Source: Hyaloscypha bicolor E
Taxonomy: Eukaryota > Ascomycota > Leotiomycetes > Helotiales > Hyaloscyphaceae
Length of the DNA: 64,000 nucleotides
Assembly: GCF_002865645.1 (NCBI RefSeq)
Contig: NW_020194609.1
Span: 1 to 64,000, forward strand
Direction: 5' to 3'
Below, one piece after another: positions 12,806-23,640 of this stretch. The notes beneath the pieces were generated by a model, which was not told the DNA's origin, made no database searches, and was given only the letters and a program-made list of their open reading frames with translations. The translations under genes and the position numbers were made by a program. Every line of letters begins with the position of its first letter. Positions within the stretch are counted from its first letter, which is position 1.

Positions 12806-13901
12806 CGTGGATCTCAAAAGACAATTGATTGGAAATTCATATAGCACGATGTCATGAAATATGATCGTAATTATATATTACTCAGATACTTCCTTTTTCC
12901 ATCGATCACGAATTCCGTTCTAGAAAGGTCCAAAGAAGTCGCGCATTTGGAACCCACATACCATGAAAACAAAATGCTCACTGATGGCACTAGAAGAAAT
13001 AAAGTATTAGTTATCGCTAAAACAAGTAACGGAATAGGTCCCATATATATTGCGAGTCGTTTCATTTGTAGGTTTTAAGTAGGACCTACAACCTCACATG
13101 CAGAAACTTTCTCGTGAGTACTATAAGCTGGAAATATAGAATATCGTTGAGACACGGAATGCACTATATCAAGTATACTTTAATCCGTTCTAACTATGAC
13201 CAGAGAACATGTCATGTGACGCGTCTGCTCCACCCATAAAAAAGCATACATCCCCTTTTCCATTTTCAGTTCGACTCGCCCGCAAGCTGAATCAGTCTTG
13301 TCCTCACAAAGACACACCCCAAAACATGACCAATTCCAAACTCCCAGCTCTCACAAACAAAAATCGCGGACGAGCCAGGAGATGCCTACTCGGCTATTCC
13401 GCTTCGCTTAGCCACGCCCCTTTCCACCACTCGCGGCACAGCCCGCAGGGCTCCCTGCAGGACTTCGCGATGAGACAGCAGGACTTCAGGACTGTAGGCA
13501 CCAACGACGCGCCTACACACACGCTGAAAAGGACTTTGCTCTCATACCCTCTGCTTTTGTTGATCTTGACTCGATGACGGATAAATTCGCATCACAGCGA
13601 GTGGGAAATGTAGCAGATTTTGGTAAGTAAAGCGAATTTTTATTGCTTTCATCTGTATAATGGACTTGTCCATGATCCGGTTGACGGAGGCGGAGAAGTC
13701 GAAAAGGAAGCTGACCGTCCTCATTACAGGACCCAAAAACGCCGCCGAAGACCCAACTCCGTAATCATAGTAGACGCTGCGCTGCAGGAACGACAAACGC
13801 CAGATGTCATGCAACGCCGCCAAACAACGAACAGAAATACATATAGCAAAGTTCAAACCACCGGCAAAATTTCGTCGTCCAAAACTTCATTATCCCATTA
13901 A
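12806..13901. other. Intergenic region, nothing firm
   Basis: About 1.1 kb between a minus-strand gene start and the 3' end of the large minus-strand gene. The plus-strand open frames here (for example 13,209-13,577) have no recognisable protein character and look incidental. The 3' UTR of the large gene is expected just below 13,902. Confidence 0.5.
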
Positions 13902-16900
13902 TTAAAACGCAACACCAATCCTCGAGTTCCTTAACGACGACATACCCCCAGGGTACAGCATCATCTTCTCGTCATCGATTTGCAGCACAGCCGCCTCGCG
14001 GTTCCTCTTCTGCTGTTTCCTCCTCTCTCGCAAAGGATGTCGTCGATTCATCATGCATTGATTTTCTTCCGAAGCAGCGCCAATCGATGCACTCTCAAGT
14101 TCAAGCCGTCGATAAATATCCCTTGGGTGGATGAAAGGAAGTGCTTTCATTGATTCGTTGGCTTGGAGTTCAGGTTGGAGTGCAGATGGAGCTGCGGCGT
14201 CCTCCTTCGTCGCAACGCTTTCAGGCATGGGCTGCCTAGATTTGAGCCTAAGTTCCAACTTGTTAAAAGGCGACAGAGGTTCAGCAGATCTTCTTTTGCT
14301 TTTCCGATTATGAATGTTCGCGGAAAGCTGCGCCAAGACATCATCCAGGTTCTGAGTCTCCGGCAGCGAAGAAGTAGAGTCGTTGGAAACAATGATCAAG
14401 TCCTTTTTAATACGGTCGTACTTGAGCATCGGTCCTGACGAGGTGGACGTCGCTGATGAAGCAAGGGATGGCGAGGAGCTGGATGAAGTGGACAAACTCG
14501 ATGTCCGAACCAAGTCTGGTGTGGTGACTTGCTGGCTGTCTTCGCTACACCAGCTGAACTTACGAGTGACGACCTCAAGTTGAGCGGGCGCAGATGAAGC
14601 ACATGACTGTTCTGTTTCCGTAGATACCGTGGAGTTGATATCATCTTCGAACATGGTCTCCCAGCTGAATTTGCGACCGAGCTGCTGCGGCGGAAGGCAA
14701 GGAGAAATGGATCCCGCGTCCACTGGCATCCGAACAGTATTGATCTGCTCACTCAACGGAGCTTCGTCGACTTCCATTAGCTTGAGCAACGATAGGCTGT
14801 TTTGTGTTCTTTCCAACTTCGGGAGCTCATTGCCCACTGAAACCTCCGGGACCGCTCGTTCAGTAATATCTTGACCAAGATCCCTCGTCTCCTCTTTTAT
14901 AATCGCACTTCGCAAATCCTTCAGTGCAATATCCCTCATCTGCGCATTACTAATCCCTTCCTCCACTTCCAGATTTATTTTACTCTCTCCCTGTTCGGGA
15001 ATATCGCCAAGTCCTTGCCCTGCGCCAACATATGCCGTATTAGTCTTCCAAGTAGAGTTTTCAGTTCGGCTAGGACTACTAGGCAACGCAGGTAGATCGC
15101 CACGTCGTCGGAACGACACCATGCGTGACATGCCTACGCCGAGTTCTTGGAGGGCTTTGGTAAGGGACGACGATCCTGAGGAGCGTCTATCGCCGTCTAG
15201 CTCTGCTAGAGTAGAGGCGTTCGAAACTCGGCTCACTTGACCGATATCGGATGTGTTACTCCAATGTGCTGAACCTGCGGACCCTCGTTGGCGTGCAGAT
15301 TGGGGAGGAATATCGAAATACCCTGCATTGGGATTGTGCTGCTGATTAGGGGTTGGGAGTTTAACGGAATCCTGTCCTGCTGAGCATGAGTGGTTGGATG
15401 CGAAGGTGGGTAAAACGGGAGGCGCCACAGTCCTGGCAGCAGCTTTATCAACAAGTTGATATCTGGTTTTGGGCGCATCGCATTGAACCTTTTTGTCCAC
15501 CTTCCTCTCACCGTTCATAACGCTTGGAGAAATCGCCTTGCGAAAAGCGCGAGAAAATTCATCGATCTCGCTGCTTTCCGACGGGATCTGACCCAGGGCC
15601 CGACTTTGCTTCTGCAAATCCTTACGGCCGCTATCGAGAGGAACTCCCACGGTATCTGAACTCGGAGACAGATCCTTGAAATAAGATGCAGGAACCCAAC
15701 CCTGCCGCTTACCACTTTGACGAGTCGACGATCCTGCAAAAGTCACTTTAGTTGTTCTTGGACGATGGTCTTCCTTCCGCATTAACTCATCAAAGTCGGT
15801 ATCTAGTCTCTCCTCGACAACTAGTTTGCCCGAGCCCTCGCCTTGGATGTCATTGAATACCTTGGCTATTACTTCTTCCTTAGGGAGGCCTGCCGAACCG
15901 AGGAGCGAGCTGTTTGTCACCCCCGGAGCCAGCAACGATTCGCCGCCTTTGTCGGTCTCGATCGCCGATGCCGAAGACCTTTCTGCGGGGTAATGGGCCA
16001 CCAGTGGAATCCCTCCCGGCCTTGCGACAAACTTTGGAATGGCGACTGTCAACCATTGTTTTCTGGGTGTAGTCTTCGGTAGACCAAATTTTTCCGTCGT
16101 CCTGATCGATGGCAGCCTAAGCGAAGTGATACCTTGACCCTCACCGTCGTCGTCGATCGTCATGGAGACCCTGCTTATTGTGGAGGCTCTACTTATTATG
16201 GAGGCACTGCTCGGACTCTGTTGGAGAGCTGCCTCTGGAGGTGTAACTGGCAACGAGGTATCCATAAGTTCACTTGGCCTCGAGGTATCCATAAGTTCAT
16301 GTACTTGTCTACCTCCAATTTCGTGGGCGAGGAGTATTCGAGAAGCTGGCACCCATGCTACTGGTGCAGGCTCAACGTAATCCGTCTTTTCGTCATTTGG
16401 CCATGAGACAGTGGTAGTTGGGGGAGATGGCTGATATACTTGTGGAGTTCCCCGACTGAGACCATGTTGAGGATTTGTGCGAAGCCAAGTATCAACGCTG
16501 TAACGCCACGGGCGAGGATTACGATCGCCAGGTTCCTCATAAGCAGGTGGATTGCTGGAGGCTGCCTGAGCCAGAAGAAGTCGGCGTTGGCGCCGCACAC
16601 CACGCAAGAATGGAAACGAGTTGTTATCACCCTCGTCACTAGCTCTCTTCTGAAATCTCGCCTTTGACTTCTTTAGCTTGAAGAATTGGCCTTCGCTCCT
16701 CGGCCAAAATCCATTGCCAAATCTGGGTCGTGAGGGTGACTCTGTATCTTCGGTGTCTCGAGGCGTGACGGGCCTTTCCCGCAGAGTGCCTAAGAACCGA
16801 ACCACTCTCCGTGCGAACGAACGCTTCGGTGTAATCCTAGGACGAGATGGCGAGGAACTGATGCGGTCGTCCCCATACAAAGACCCTGCCTCGTCGTTGC

Positions 16901-18714
16901 CATCACGGTTAGTGAGGGACGAAGCAACGACCTCCTTCCCAGAGTCCAAGTTGACTCTTTGATATAGGCTTAGCTTGGCCTGAAAAGTCTGTAGTGGCTT
17001 TTTGGTAGTTGTGTTGCCTTTGGGGGTGTCCTCTTCCTTGATCGTGGGGAGGTTAGTAGGGAGTTCGGTATCCTCACCAGAACTCGCAGCAGGTATCTGT
17101 GGCCTTCTCCAGTCCACAGAAATTTTCCCTCCAAATACCTCCGGACACAATTTTGGGTGCTTCACAATGAACTCTACCTCATTCTCCGGGTGGTAATATG
17201 AGAATCCCTTGGAAATTTTCCGACGCATCGCCTCAGCATCAAGACGATTACTATAAGCATCGTAAATAGTAGCCAGAAGCCCAAGAGTCTCATTGCACTC
17301 TGTTTCGGACGTCCTTGGAAAGTCCCGCTTCAGCCTTCTCTTCCCGTAAAGTGCCTGCGTACACACAACGATAGCTTTCTCAAAGCGTCTCTCTACGAGA
17401 TTTGCGATTGCTAATGCGTGGAGAAGATTGCAGACGATTGGATCAAAGTTGATCTTGGACTTGGCAATGCTGTTGACCAAGGGTTCTGCAAGCTGCCATT
17501 TATGCTGGAAGAAATAGCAAATTGCTAGTTGGATCTGGAGTTGCTTGAATTCGGAATCTTCTGAGGTTGATCCCGTACGCCTTTGGATCGCCAGCTCAAG
17601 CATGGATTGTGCTTTGGCAAATTCCAGATTGAGCATGCTGTCCTGTGCTACTTCTCCGTGTCCGCTTAATAAGTACGACTGGAACTCGGCCTCATGAGCT
17701 CGCTCCTCATTATCATCTGCCGTCTCTGACATGTTTGACTCAATCTCATGACTGTCTTCGGATGGGTCCGCTAATACTGGATCTGGGGTGGCAGGCCGGA
17801 CTATCGATACTGCTGCGGAGCTGGGGATGCGTTGAAGGGGCTTGCGCTGTCGCCGCAGGGTCAGACGCCGCTGTTGCTTGACCCACGGATCAATTTGCTG
17901 TCTTTTATTAGGAGTGAAGTTCAATCCCCCTCTGATGCTTATGGCTGTATCCGACTGAAGATTCCCGAATAATGTTCCATTGAAGATTGTGCTAGCAGTC
18001 GAGCTGGCGCTGGAGTGGAAACTCTGTGCTACTCGAGTCAAGTTCTTCAGATTATAGGCGATACGACGGTCAGATGGATCTTCCAGCATCCGAGAAAACC
18101 CGTCGCTGTGGTATATGGCCGCTTGACGAGACTGATTAATGGAGATCTTTAGCATTTCCAGTTCATATAGGATCTTCTCTTGGGTTTCATTTCCTCGCAG
18201 TGAAAGTGTGCTGCTCGGCTATCAGAAAATCGGGATGTCGTAATGCGATTTGGAAGAAAGTAACTGACACTTGTATAGCAGAGAGCATGGTTTGAAGAGC
18301 CCAATTGGACTTGTGAATTTTCTCCTCGAAGCCCGTAATGTCTCCCGCATATATGGTCAAGTCCATTGTGACTTTCATTCTTCTGAATCTACCTGAGGAT
18401 TTAGCTACCGCCTTGATCTGGTTAATGAACTTAGCAAGCTCGTCCAGGGTTAGCTTGCAATCCTCTAGCGAGAGCTGACTTTGCTGCCACAGGTCCACGT
18501 CCATGGAGGCGAGCGAGAGAGGTCCACGGCATTTTTTAAGAGTTCCTTCTACTGCTTCAAGAAATTTGATCAGTCTTGACAATTGGGTTGATAGAGCTGC
18601 GACTCTCGAATCGGCATTGCGAAAGGTTGCGACGAATTCGTGGAGAGCCGCAGACACCGTAGCAGCTGCTTGTATCAACGTGATCGTCGAGGTCGCGATC
18701 GAGAGGGGATCCAT
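13902..18714 (-). CDS. NLR-like fungal N-terminal domain / TPR protein with long disordered tail, 1,584 aa
   Basis: Two exons: 18,714-18,269 and 18,210-13,902, joined by a 58-bp intron (donor GTCAGT, branch-like CTGAT, acceptor CAG; a GAG acceptor 3 bases earlier also keeps frame). The joined length is exactly 1,585 codons including stop. Residues 1-150 match the helical N-terminal domain of fungal STAND/NLR-like proteins (start MDPLSIATSTITLIQAA). Then follow a Ser-rich SSASSTASTI segment, TPR-like helices (LQIQLAICYFFQHKWQLAEPL, ANLVERRFEKAIVVCTQAL, NETLGLLATIYDAYS), and about 1,000 residues of Ser/Pro/Arg-rich disorder with two WVPAS repeats and a basic C-terminus. No nucleotide-binding domain is visible, so this is an NLR-like scaffold rather than a full NLR. 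Probable role in non-self recognition or signalling is inference from the family only. Confidence 0.85.
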
Positions 18715-19094
18715 GGTGGGCTGATGTGCGGACGAGGTTCAAAGCATCAATGCAGTCAACTACGAATCAATCCTTCCATTGAGCATTCACGATGTGAAGA
18801 GGTTTCTTGCTCCCCAAGGCTTGCACATCCGAACCTCATGTGGTCAACTACCGGCGTGCACAAAATTCGTATGCCTGGGTGCGACACTTTCTGCATTGCT
18901 GCAGGCCATCCAAGGTCTCAGGCCCTGGAGAGCCTCACTGGCCCTGTGGGGGGAAGGGGAAGCGATCATGATTGGGCCTCGGTGAGCAGATTCAGCCTTG
19001 GGGTCGACGAGTCAGTGGTCAGTTGCATCGCTGACCGAATTGTGCCAATCAGAACAGCCCGATAGTGCTGCGCCTCGTTCTTAACAGCTTGGCT
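18715..19094. other. Upstream region of the large NLR-like gene
   Basis: Should contain the minus-strand promoter and 5' UTR. No clear motif was recognised and there is no gene. Confidence 0.4.
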
Positions 19095-19096
19095 TA

Positions 19097-19283
19097 CTAT
19101 CCCCCCCTTGAACAATTTCGAGTGGGTCCAAGGATAACACCACCCAAGCACTGGCCATGTCAAGGGCCTTCAGCGAATAGTACTTCTCACAAGCACCTGA
19201 TATTCCCCAACTCGGGAATATAAACGAGGTTTCAGGGTGGCGTTACCCAGGGACCCACTCGAAATTGTTCATGGGGGGGATAG
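19097..19283. mobile_element. MITE-like foldback element (187 bp) with TA target duplication
   Basis: Terminal inverted repeats of about 50 bp: the left arm starts CTATCCCCCCCTTGAACAAT (19,097) and the right arm is its imperfect complement ending GGGGGGATAG (19,283). Both arms share AACAATTTCGAGTGGGTCC. TA dinucleotides flank both sides (19,095-19,096 and 19,284-19,285), as for Tc1/mariner-type insertions. There is no coding capacity. The interior holds a second small palindrome (TATTCCC...GGGAATA at about 19,201-19,220). It sits upstream of the NLR-like gene, about 380 bp from its start codon. Confidence 0.8.
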
Positions 19284-19285
19284 TA

Positions 19286-21201
19286 TGAGTGGGTTCTCAA
19301 CGTCGCTGGCCAGTGGACGGAAGAACAGATTTCCCATCACGAACATGGGCAATTGTGAGTCGCGCCTGGGCATGGGATGGTGCCTGTCGATTGTCGATGC
19401 ATTCTGTGAAGTGTGGGGAAGGCGGGGGGGAAGGAGGTGAAGAAAGTCATGTGACTCTAGACCTTGCCAGATCAGGCTAGAGCTGAAAGGCAGATGAGAA
19501 GCGACGAGAACGACTCAAACGAACTTCAACCTAGACACAACAAGCAGGTGGTATGCAACGAAACACTGCCAACTCTATCGCACCCCAAGATTCTTTGATC
19601 TGACTTGAACCTGCTTTCTGGCTTCTGCAAGTGCACAATGGAGCATGGCTAGCAAGGGATTCTGGCCACGCAACCGAGCAAGACCTGCGAACAGATCACA
19701 AGAAACGGTGGAATTAGCACATTGGAGCAGAGCTTCCTTCAGCAGAGATCCGATTTCGCGCCTCTACTGTGTAGAGAATATCGCCACGGAACAAGCAGGT
19801 CGAGAGCTACTATTGAAAACGAATGACGGGCTACAGTCAAACATATACGAGGCCTCCCAAAAATGGATGTATCCTCTCGAAGATCGTAGAAACAACGAGC
19901 ATTTCATCCAGCGCACAAGGAATACAATTTACCAATATAAATATCCCAGCAGAGCACAGTTGGAGGTCTTGACGGTGCTCAATTCGAGGATGGCCCGTAA
20001 TATCATGATGCGTTGAGTTGGTGTGGATATACTGCAACAATAATTCGATGCTGAGGTGCTGTCATATAGAAGAGAACCATGACGAAAAATCGAATGAGCA
20101 TAAAGAACCGGTGGTTCTACAAGCGAGGTACCCTTCAAAGTTGGAAGCTCGGCCAAAGTATGGGGTTCCTACTCTTGGCTCCCTTCCAGTCTTGGTGGAC
20201 GCAAGTCAAGCTGCTTGATATCATATTCCACTTATCTATAGTCTTTTTAAGGTCTCTCTTTGAGTATAATGTTCCATGTACTTCACTTTCACATTTGCTC
20301 TTTTGTAGTATTATGCTTGCTTGAAACCCCGTTCAACAAGTAGAGGCTACAATGTGAGCTCCCTGCTTCTCGAGCTTCGAGTGCTTACGCTATTCCAATT
20401 TCTATCTATCACTACCGCCTTTTCAATTCTTGGGCGATGTGTGTAAAGACAGTGAATTGCTACTGCTGGACTGCTCCACATAGTCACTCTGCGCATTATT
20501 CGGAGAATCACAATTCCATACCTCGTGCACCTAGAAAATCTCTTCGTTGCATTACAGTATCCCGTCTGGCACAACATGGACCTGCACCCGCCCCCTCTGT
20601 CAAGAATCAAGGCTGAATGGTCGAAGCTTGAAATATTTCTCCGTACTGCACCTCAGCGTATACCAGGTACTTTAGAGATGCCATTTTCCAGGTGTTCCGC
20701 AGAAGATCAAGGTGCAAGGCTTGCAAAAATTCAATATGTGTAGTACTTGCTGATAGTGATGAGCATAGCGGCGGTACTGAGTTCTGCGTGCACCCCGTAC
20801 TTGTACTTTGAGTTGGTCAATAGATCATAACTAGCAGTGCAATGCAACATCTAGACTTGAAATTCTGTCCTGCTTCGTGTTCGGATAATTGATGAGGTTA
20901 AATATACTGTATTTTATGAACAGAAGGCAAGCAAAATGTCTTCCCCACCCTTGCATCCACATGCATATTCCCAAGTTGGGCCATAATGGCGTGCTCGGCA
21001 GCAACCCCGAAAACGGCCCTTGGCTTTCAGATCGACATTAGCCATCGTTAACACGCAATAGTCTTACAATAACTCCACTCTTGAAGCTGCATCTCAACTT
21101 GACCAACTATAAATCAGGAAGTGTGAGCTCTTGAACGCCCGAGTGCAGCTTGCGATGAAGGATTGAGGGACTCACATTTTCCAATTCCCAAAAGAAAAAC
21201 C
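19286..21201. other. Long intergenic region, no convincing gene
   Basis: Normal base composition. A 123-codon plus-strand frame at 19,645-20,016 (starts MASKGFWPRN) and shorter frames exist, but none shows domain character, splice support or compositional bias. I looked here for the missing N-terminal exon of the downstream monooxygenase and did not see it. Confidence 0.45.
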
Positions 21202-22152
21202 ATGGCAGCAGCCACCAAATCGATTCTGCTCATCTCGACAATGCACGTTCTCTGCGGACCTCTCCACCCTCTCCATATCGCCAAATATGGCGCAACGCTA
21301 GACCACATCGCCAAAGGCCGATGGGGAATCAACATCGTGACCGGCCACCGTGCCATCGAGCACGAAATGTTCGGCCGCCAACGCATCGAGCACGACAAAC
21401 GGTACGAGATGGCAGGGGAGCTATTCGACGTAGTGAACAGCCTATGGGGCGAGACAGAGAACCTCACATATGAAGGAAAAGTCTCACCCTGGCGGTTAGA
21501 AAACGTGTGGATAAAGCCTAAACCACTTTACGGACGGCCAGTGCTGGTAAACGCCACAGGCTCAACAGCTAGCATCGACTTCGCAGCCACGTATTCTGAC
21601 CTTATTTTCATCACATCCCCGGGAGGAGCGCATATCGACAGCGCACTGGACACGCTGCCAGAGCATATTGCGCTTATAAGAGCAGCAGCTAAAGCCAAAG
21701 GCCGCACGATCAAGATTTTGATTAACCCTATCATCGTATCGCGTGATACACCTGAGGAAGCAGAGGCTTACGCGCAGAGTACCGCGGATGGAAAGCCGAA
21801 GCAAGATAGCAAAGCAACATTCGGCAACACTAATGCAAAGGCGTGGGATAGCGACGCTCATGCCTGGCGAGGCAGGAAAGATAATAGACATAAGCAGGGC
21901 CTGGGCCTAGGTGGGAATATTGAAATTATTGGTGATCCGGAACAGGTTGTGGATCAGTTGGCTAAGCTGCACGAGGTGGGGATTGATGGGGTGCAGCTTA
22001 GTTTTTATGATTTTAGAGCGGATTTGGAATATTTCGGCAAGGGGATTTTGCCCCTTTTGAAAGAAGCGGGGTTGAGGGTCGAGCCTGGTGTGGAGGTTGA
22101 AGGGAAAAGGAGAAAGAGGAAGGGGGATGATGAGAAGGATTTGAATAGATGA
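21202..22152 (+). CDS. Luciferase-like (LLM) flavin-dependent monooxygenase, N-terminally short
   Basis: A 316-aa product from the ATG at 21,202, which has a good fungal start context (ACCATGG); the open frame reaches 21,163 but only from a TTG. It belongs to the FMN-dependent bacterial-luciferase-like superfamily: HPLHIAKYGATLDHIAKGRWGINIVTGHR near residues 22-50 is the hallmark strand with the substrate/flavin loop, followed by HEMFG and HDKRYEMAGE. Further on are TGSTASIDFAATYSDLIFI and SPGG, and the C-terminal GDPEQVVDQLAKLHEVGIDGVQ..FYDF. Such enzymes oxidise small sulfonates, sulfones, pyrimidines or similar substrates; the substrate here is unknown. Full-length members have about 60-90 more N-terminal residues forming the first barrel strands, and these are absent. 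The tail ends in a basic KRRKRKGDDEKD stretch. Convergent with the SnoaL-like gene downstream. Confidence 0.8.
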   Translation: MAAATKSILLISTMHVLCGPLHPLHIAKYGATLDHIAKGRWGINIVTGHRAIEHEMFGRQRIEHDKRYEMAGELFDVVNSLWGETENLTYEGKVSPWRLENVWIKPKPLYGRPVLVNATGSTASIDFAATYSDLIFITSPGGAHIDSALDTLPEHIALIRAAAKAKGRTIKILINPIIVSRDTPEEAEAYAQSTADGKPKQDSKATFGNTNAKAWDSDAHAWRGRKDNRHKQGLGLGGNIEIIGDPEQVVDQLAKLHEVGIDGVQLSFYDFRADLEYFGKGILPLLKEAGLRVEPGVEVEGKRRKRKGDDEKDLNR

Positions 22153-22598
22153 GGTTAAAAGGCTAGGAAGAAGCGCTGAAGCTGAAAAGCGTGCTATGCT
22201 GAACTTGATACACTACTCGACATTCCTCAAAATTTGAAGGCATTGAAAAATTCCCAATAACGCCTAGGGTGTGAGGGAGTGGAGGATAATACTACAAGGA
22301 GAGGTACCAAATTGAGATGAGATTGAAGATAGGACACTTGCATTCAATATCATCTCAGAAGTCCTTTTTTTTCACTTTCAGAAGCGCTTCTTTTACCACG
22401 TATAAGCATGTTCGGAGTAGATGAACAATACATTCGAATATTTATTTCATATTCGGATAGCATTGATAATTAATCTAAAATTTTGCCCTTGTTTGTCTGT
22501 TCGCAGTCAGCTCTTGTCAACCAGAGAGTCCGATGTTCATTCATCTTCTCCTCATCCTATATCATAGGGTCAATCTTGAAATCAGGCTCTTCTATCCT
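22153..22598. other. Convergent intergenic region
   Basis: Lies between the 3' ends of two convergent genes. It holds AT-rich runs suitable for polyadenylation; no gene seen. Confidence 0.4.
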
Positions 22599-23042
22599 CT
22601 ACTTCTTCTCCCACATCTCCTTTGACCATACCCCCAATTTCCCCATCCACTCAATCATCCTCTGACTATCCACAAAATCATACTGCTCCACCACCTGCTT
22701 CCCATCCTCCGTCATCTTCAGCAATATGACATACTCATTCTCATATTCTCCCGCATCAGCGGTCGCCTTTGCATCCACAGACAACGCGACCTTCTTGCTA
22801 ACGTCGTCGACTACGGCATCTGTGATCGTAGCCAGGTACGTGTGCAAGATCTTGAAGACTTCCACGTTGAAGGTGGCGTATTCATCATTGTTGCGGTCAG
22901 GACTCTTGACAGTAGGTGGTCCGGCGCGGTGAACACATGTGGGTGCACACAAGGCTAGGATTTTTTCCAAATCCCGGTTGTTGTGAGCGTCGAGGTAGGC
23001 GTGAGCCGTTTGCAGGAGTTGGTCGCGGAGAGACGGAGACAT
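22599..23042 (-). CDS. SnoaL-like / NTF2-fold protein, 147 aa
   Basis: Single exon starting MSPSLRDQLLQTAHAYLDAHNNRDLEKILALCAPTC. The initial helix, followed by the HNNRDLEKILAL segment and a Cys/His turn (CVHRAGP), is typical of SnoaL-like polyketide-cyclase/NTF2-fold proteins of about 140-150 residues, so length fits a complete gene. The C-terminal strands carry YENEYVILLKM and GKQVVEQYDFVDSQRMIEWM, the usual pocket-closing end. Fungal members are found in many contexts, often as stress or secondary-metabolism accessory proteins; no substrate can be named. The neighbouring flavin monooxygenase is convergent, so co-transcription is unlikely, though a shared pathway is possible. Confidence 0.8.
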   Translation of the reverse strand: MSPSLRDQLLQTAHAYLDAHNNRDLEKILALCAPTCVHRAGPPTVKSPDRNNDEYATFNVEVFKILHTYLATITDAVVDDVSKKVALSVDAKATADAGEYENEYVILLKMTEDGKQVVEQYDFVDSQRMIEWMGKLGVWSKEMWEKK

Positions 23043-23640
23043 ATCGTTGGATGTAAGACAAGAGATAGATCTTACTTAAAATTCTTGACGTCTAAGAAAC
23101 GGGAATGATGGGAAGAATTAAAGCGACTCGAGAGCGAATAAATCAAACCCTATAAAGTAAGCTAACGAATGTGGCTAAGTCTAGTCTAGCACATATCCCG
23201 CTGATCAGTAAAATGACATCGCAATTCATCCAATAGTATGCCAGATTCCCACCAGGATATAGCAGGCAGATTGAGAGAATACTGTGGAAAAGTCGAACTA
23301 AGATCCAGGTAGAGCGCACTAGAGGGGGAAGTGGAATTCAAAGCCTCGAGTTCCGGTACAGGAGAGATGCGAGCTGGGACGATGCAGAAGTGGTCATGTT
23401 GAGCGGCTAGAAATGCCAAAGGGAGCAGCAAACTAAATGAAAAGTTCGATAAAGATGGATGGCCCAAATTGAGATGGGAAAAGTGTGCTGCTAGTTGAAG
23501 GCTCTCACAATTTGGGTCAACAGGATTTTTTTTAACAGCAAACACGACCTCCTCCCAAGACCTCCTACTCCAAATCTAGTTTACTACCTTTATTCAAAAC
23601 TGACCTCTATTTCTTTAGTGGGACAGCTATGCAGCCCAAC
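23043..23640. other. Intergenic region
   Basis: Contains the promoter side of the SnoaL-like gene and the 3' side of the HET gene. A 119-codon minus-strand frame (23,186-23,545) has no recognisable features and was not called. Confidence 0.4.

Noticed and set aside
13209..13577. 122-codon plus-strand open frame between two minus-strand genes
   Set aside because: No domain, low-complexity Ser/His/Thr composition and overlap with the 3' flank of the large gene; most likely chance.
19645..20016. 123-codon plus-strand open frame (MASKGFWPRN...)
   Set aside because: Starts at ATG but shows no recognisable fold, motif or splice sites; not enough support for a gene.
23186..23545. 119-codon minus-strand open frame between the SnoaL-like and HET genes
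   Set aside because: Composition looks like translated UTR; no motif.
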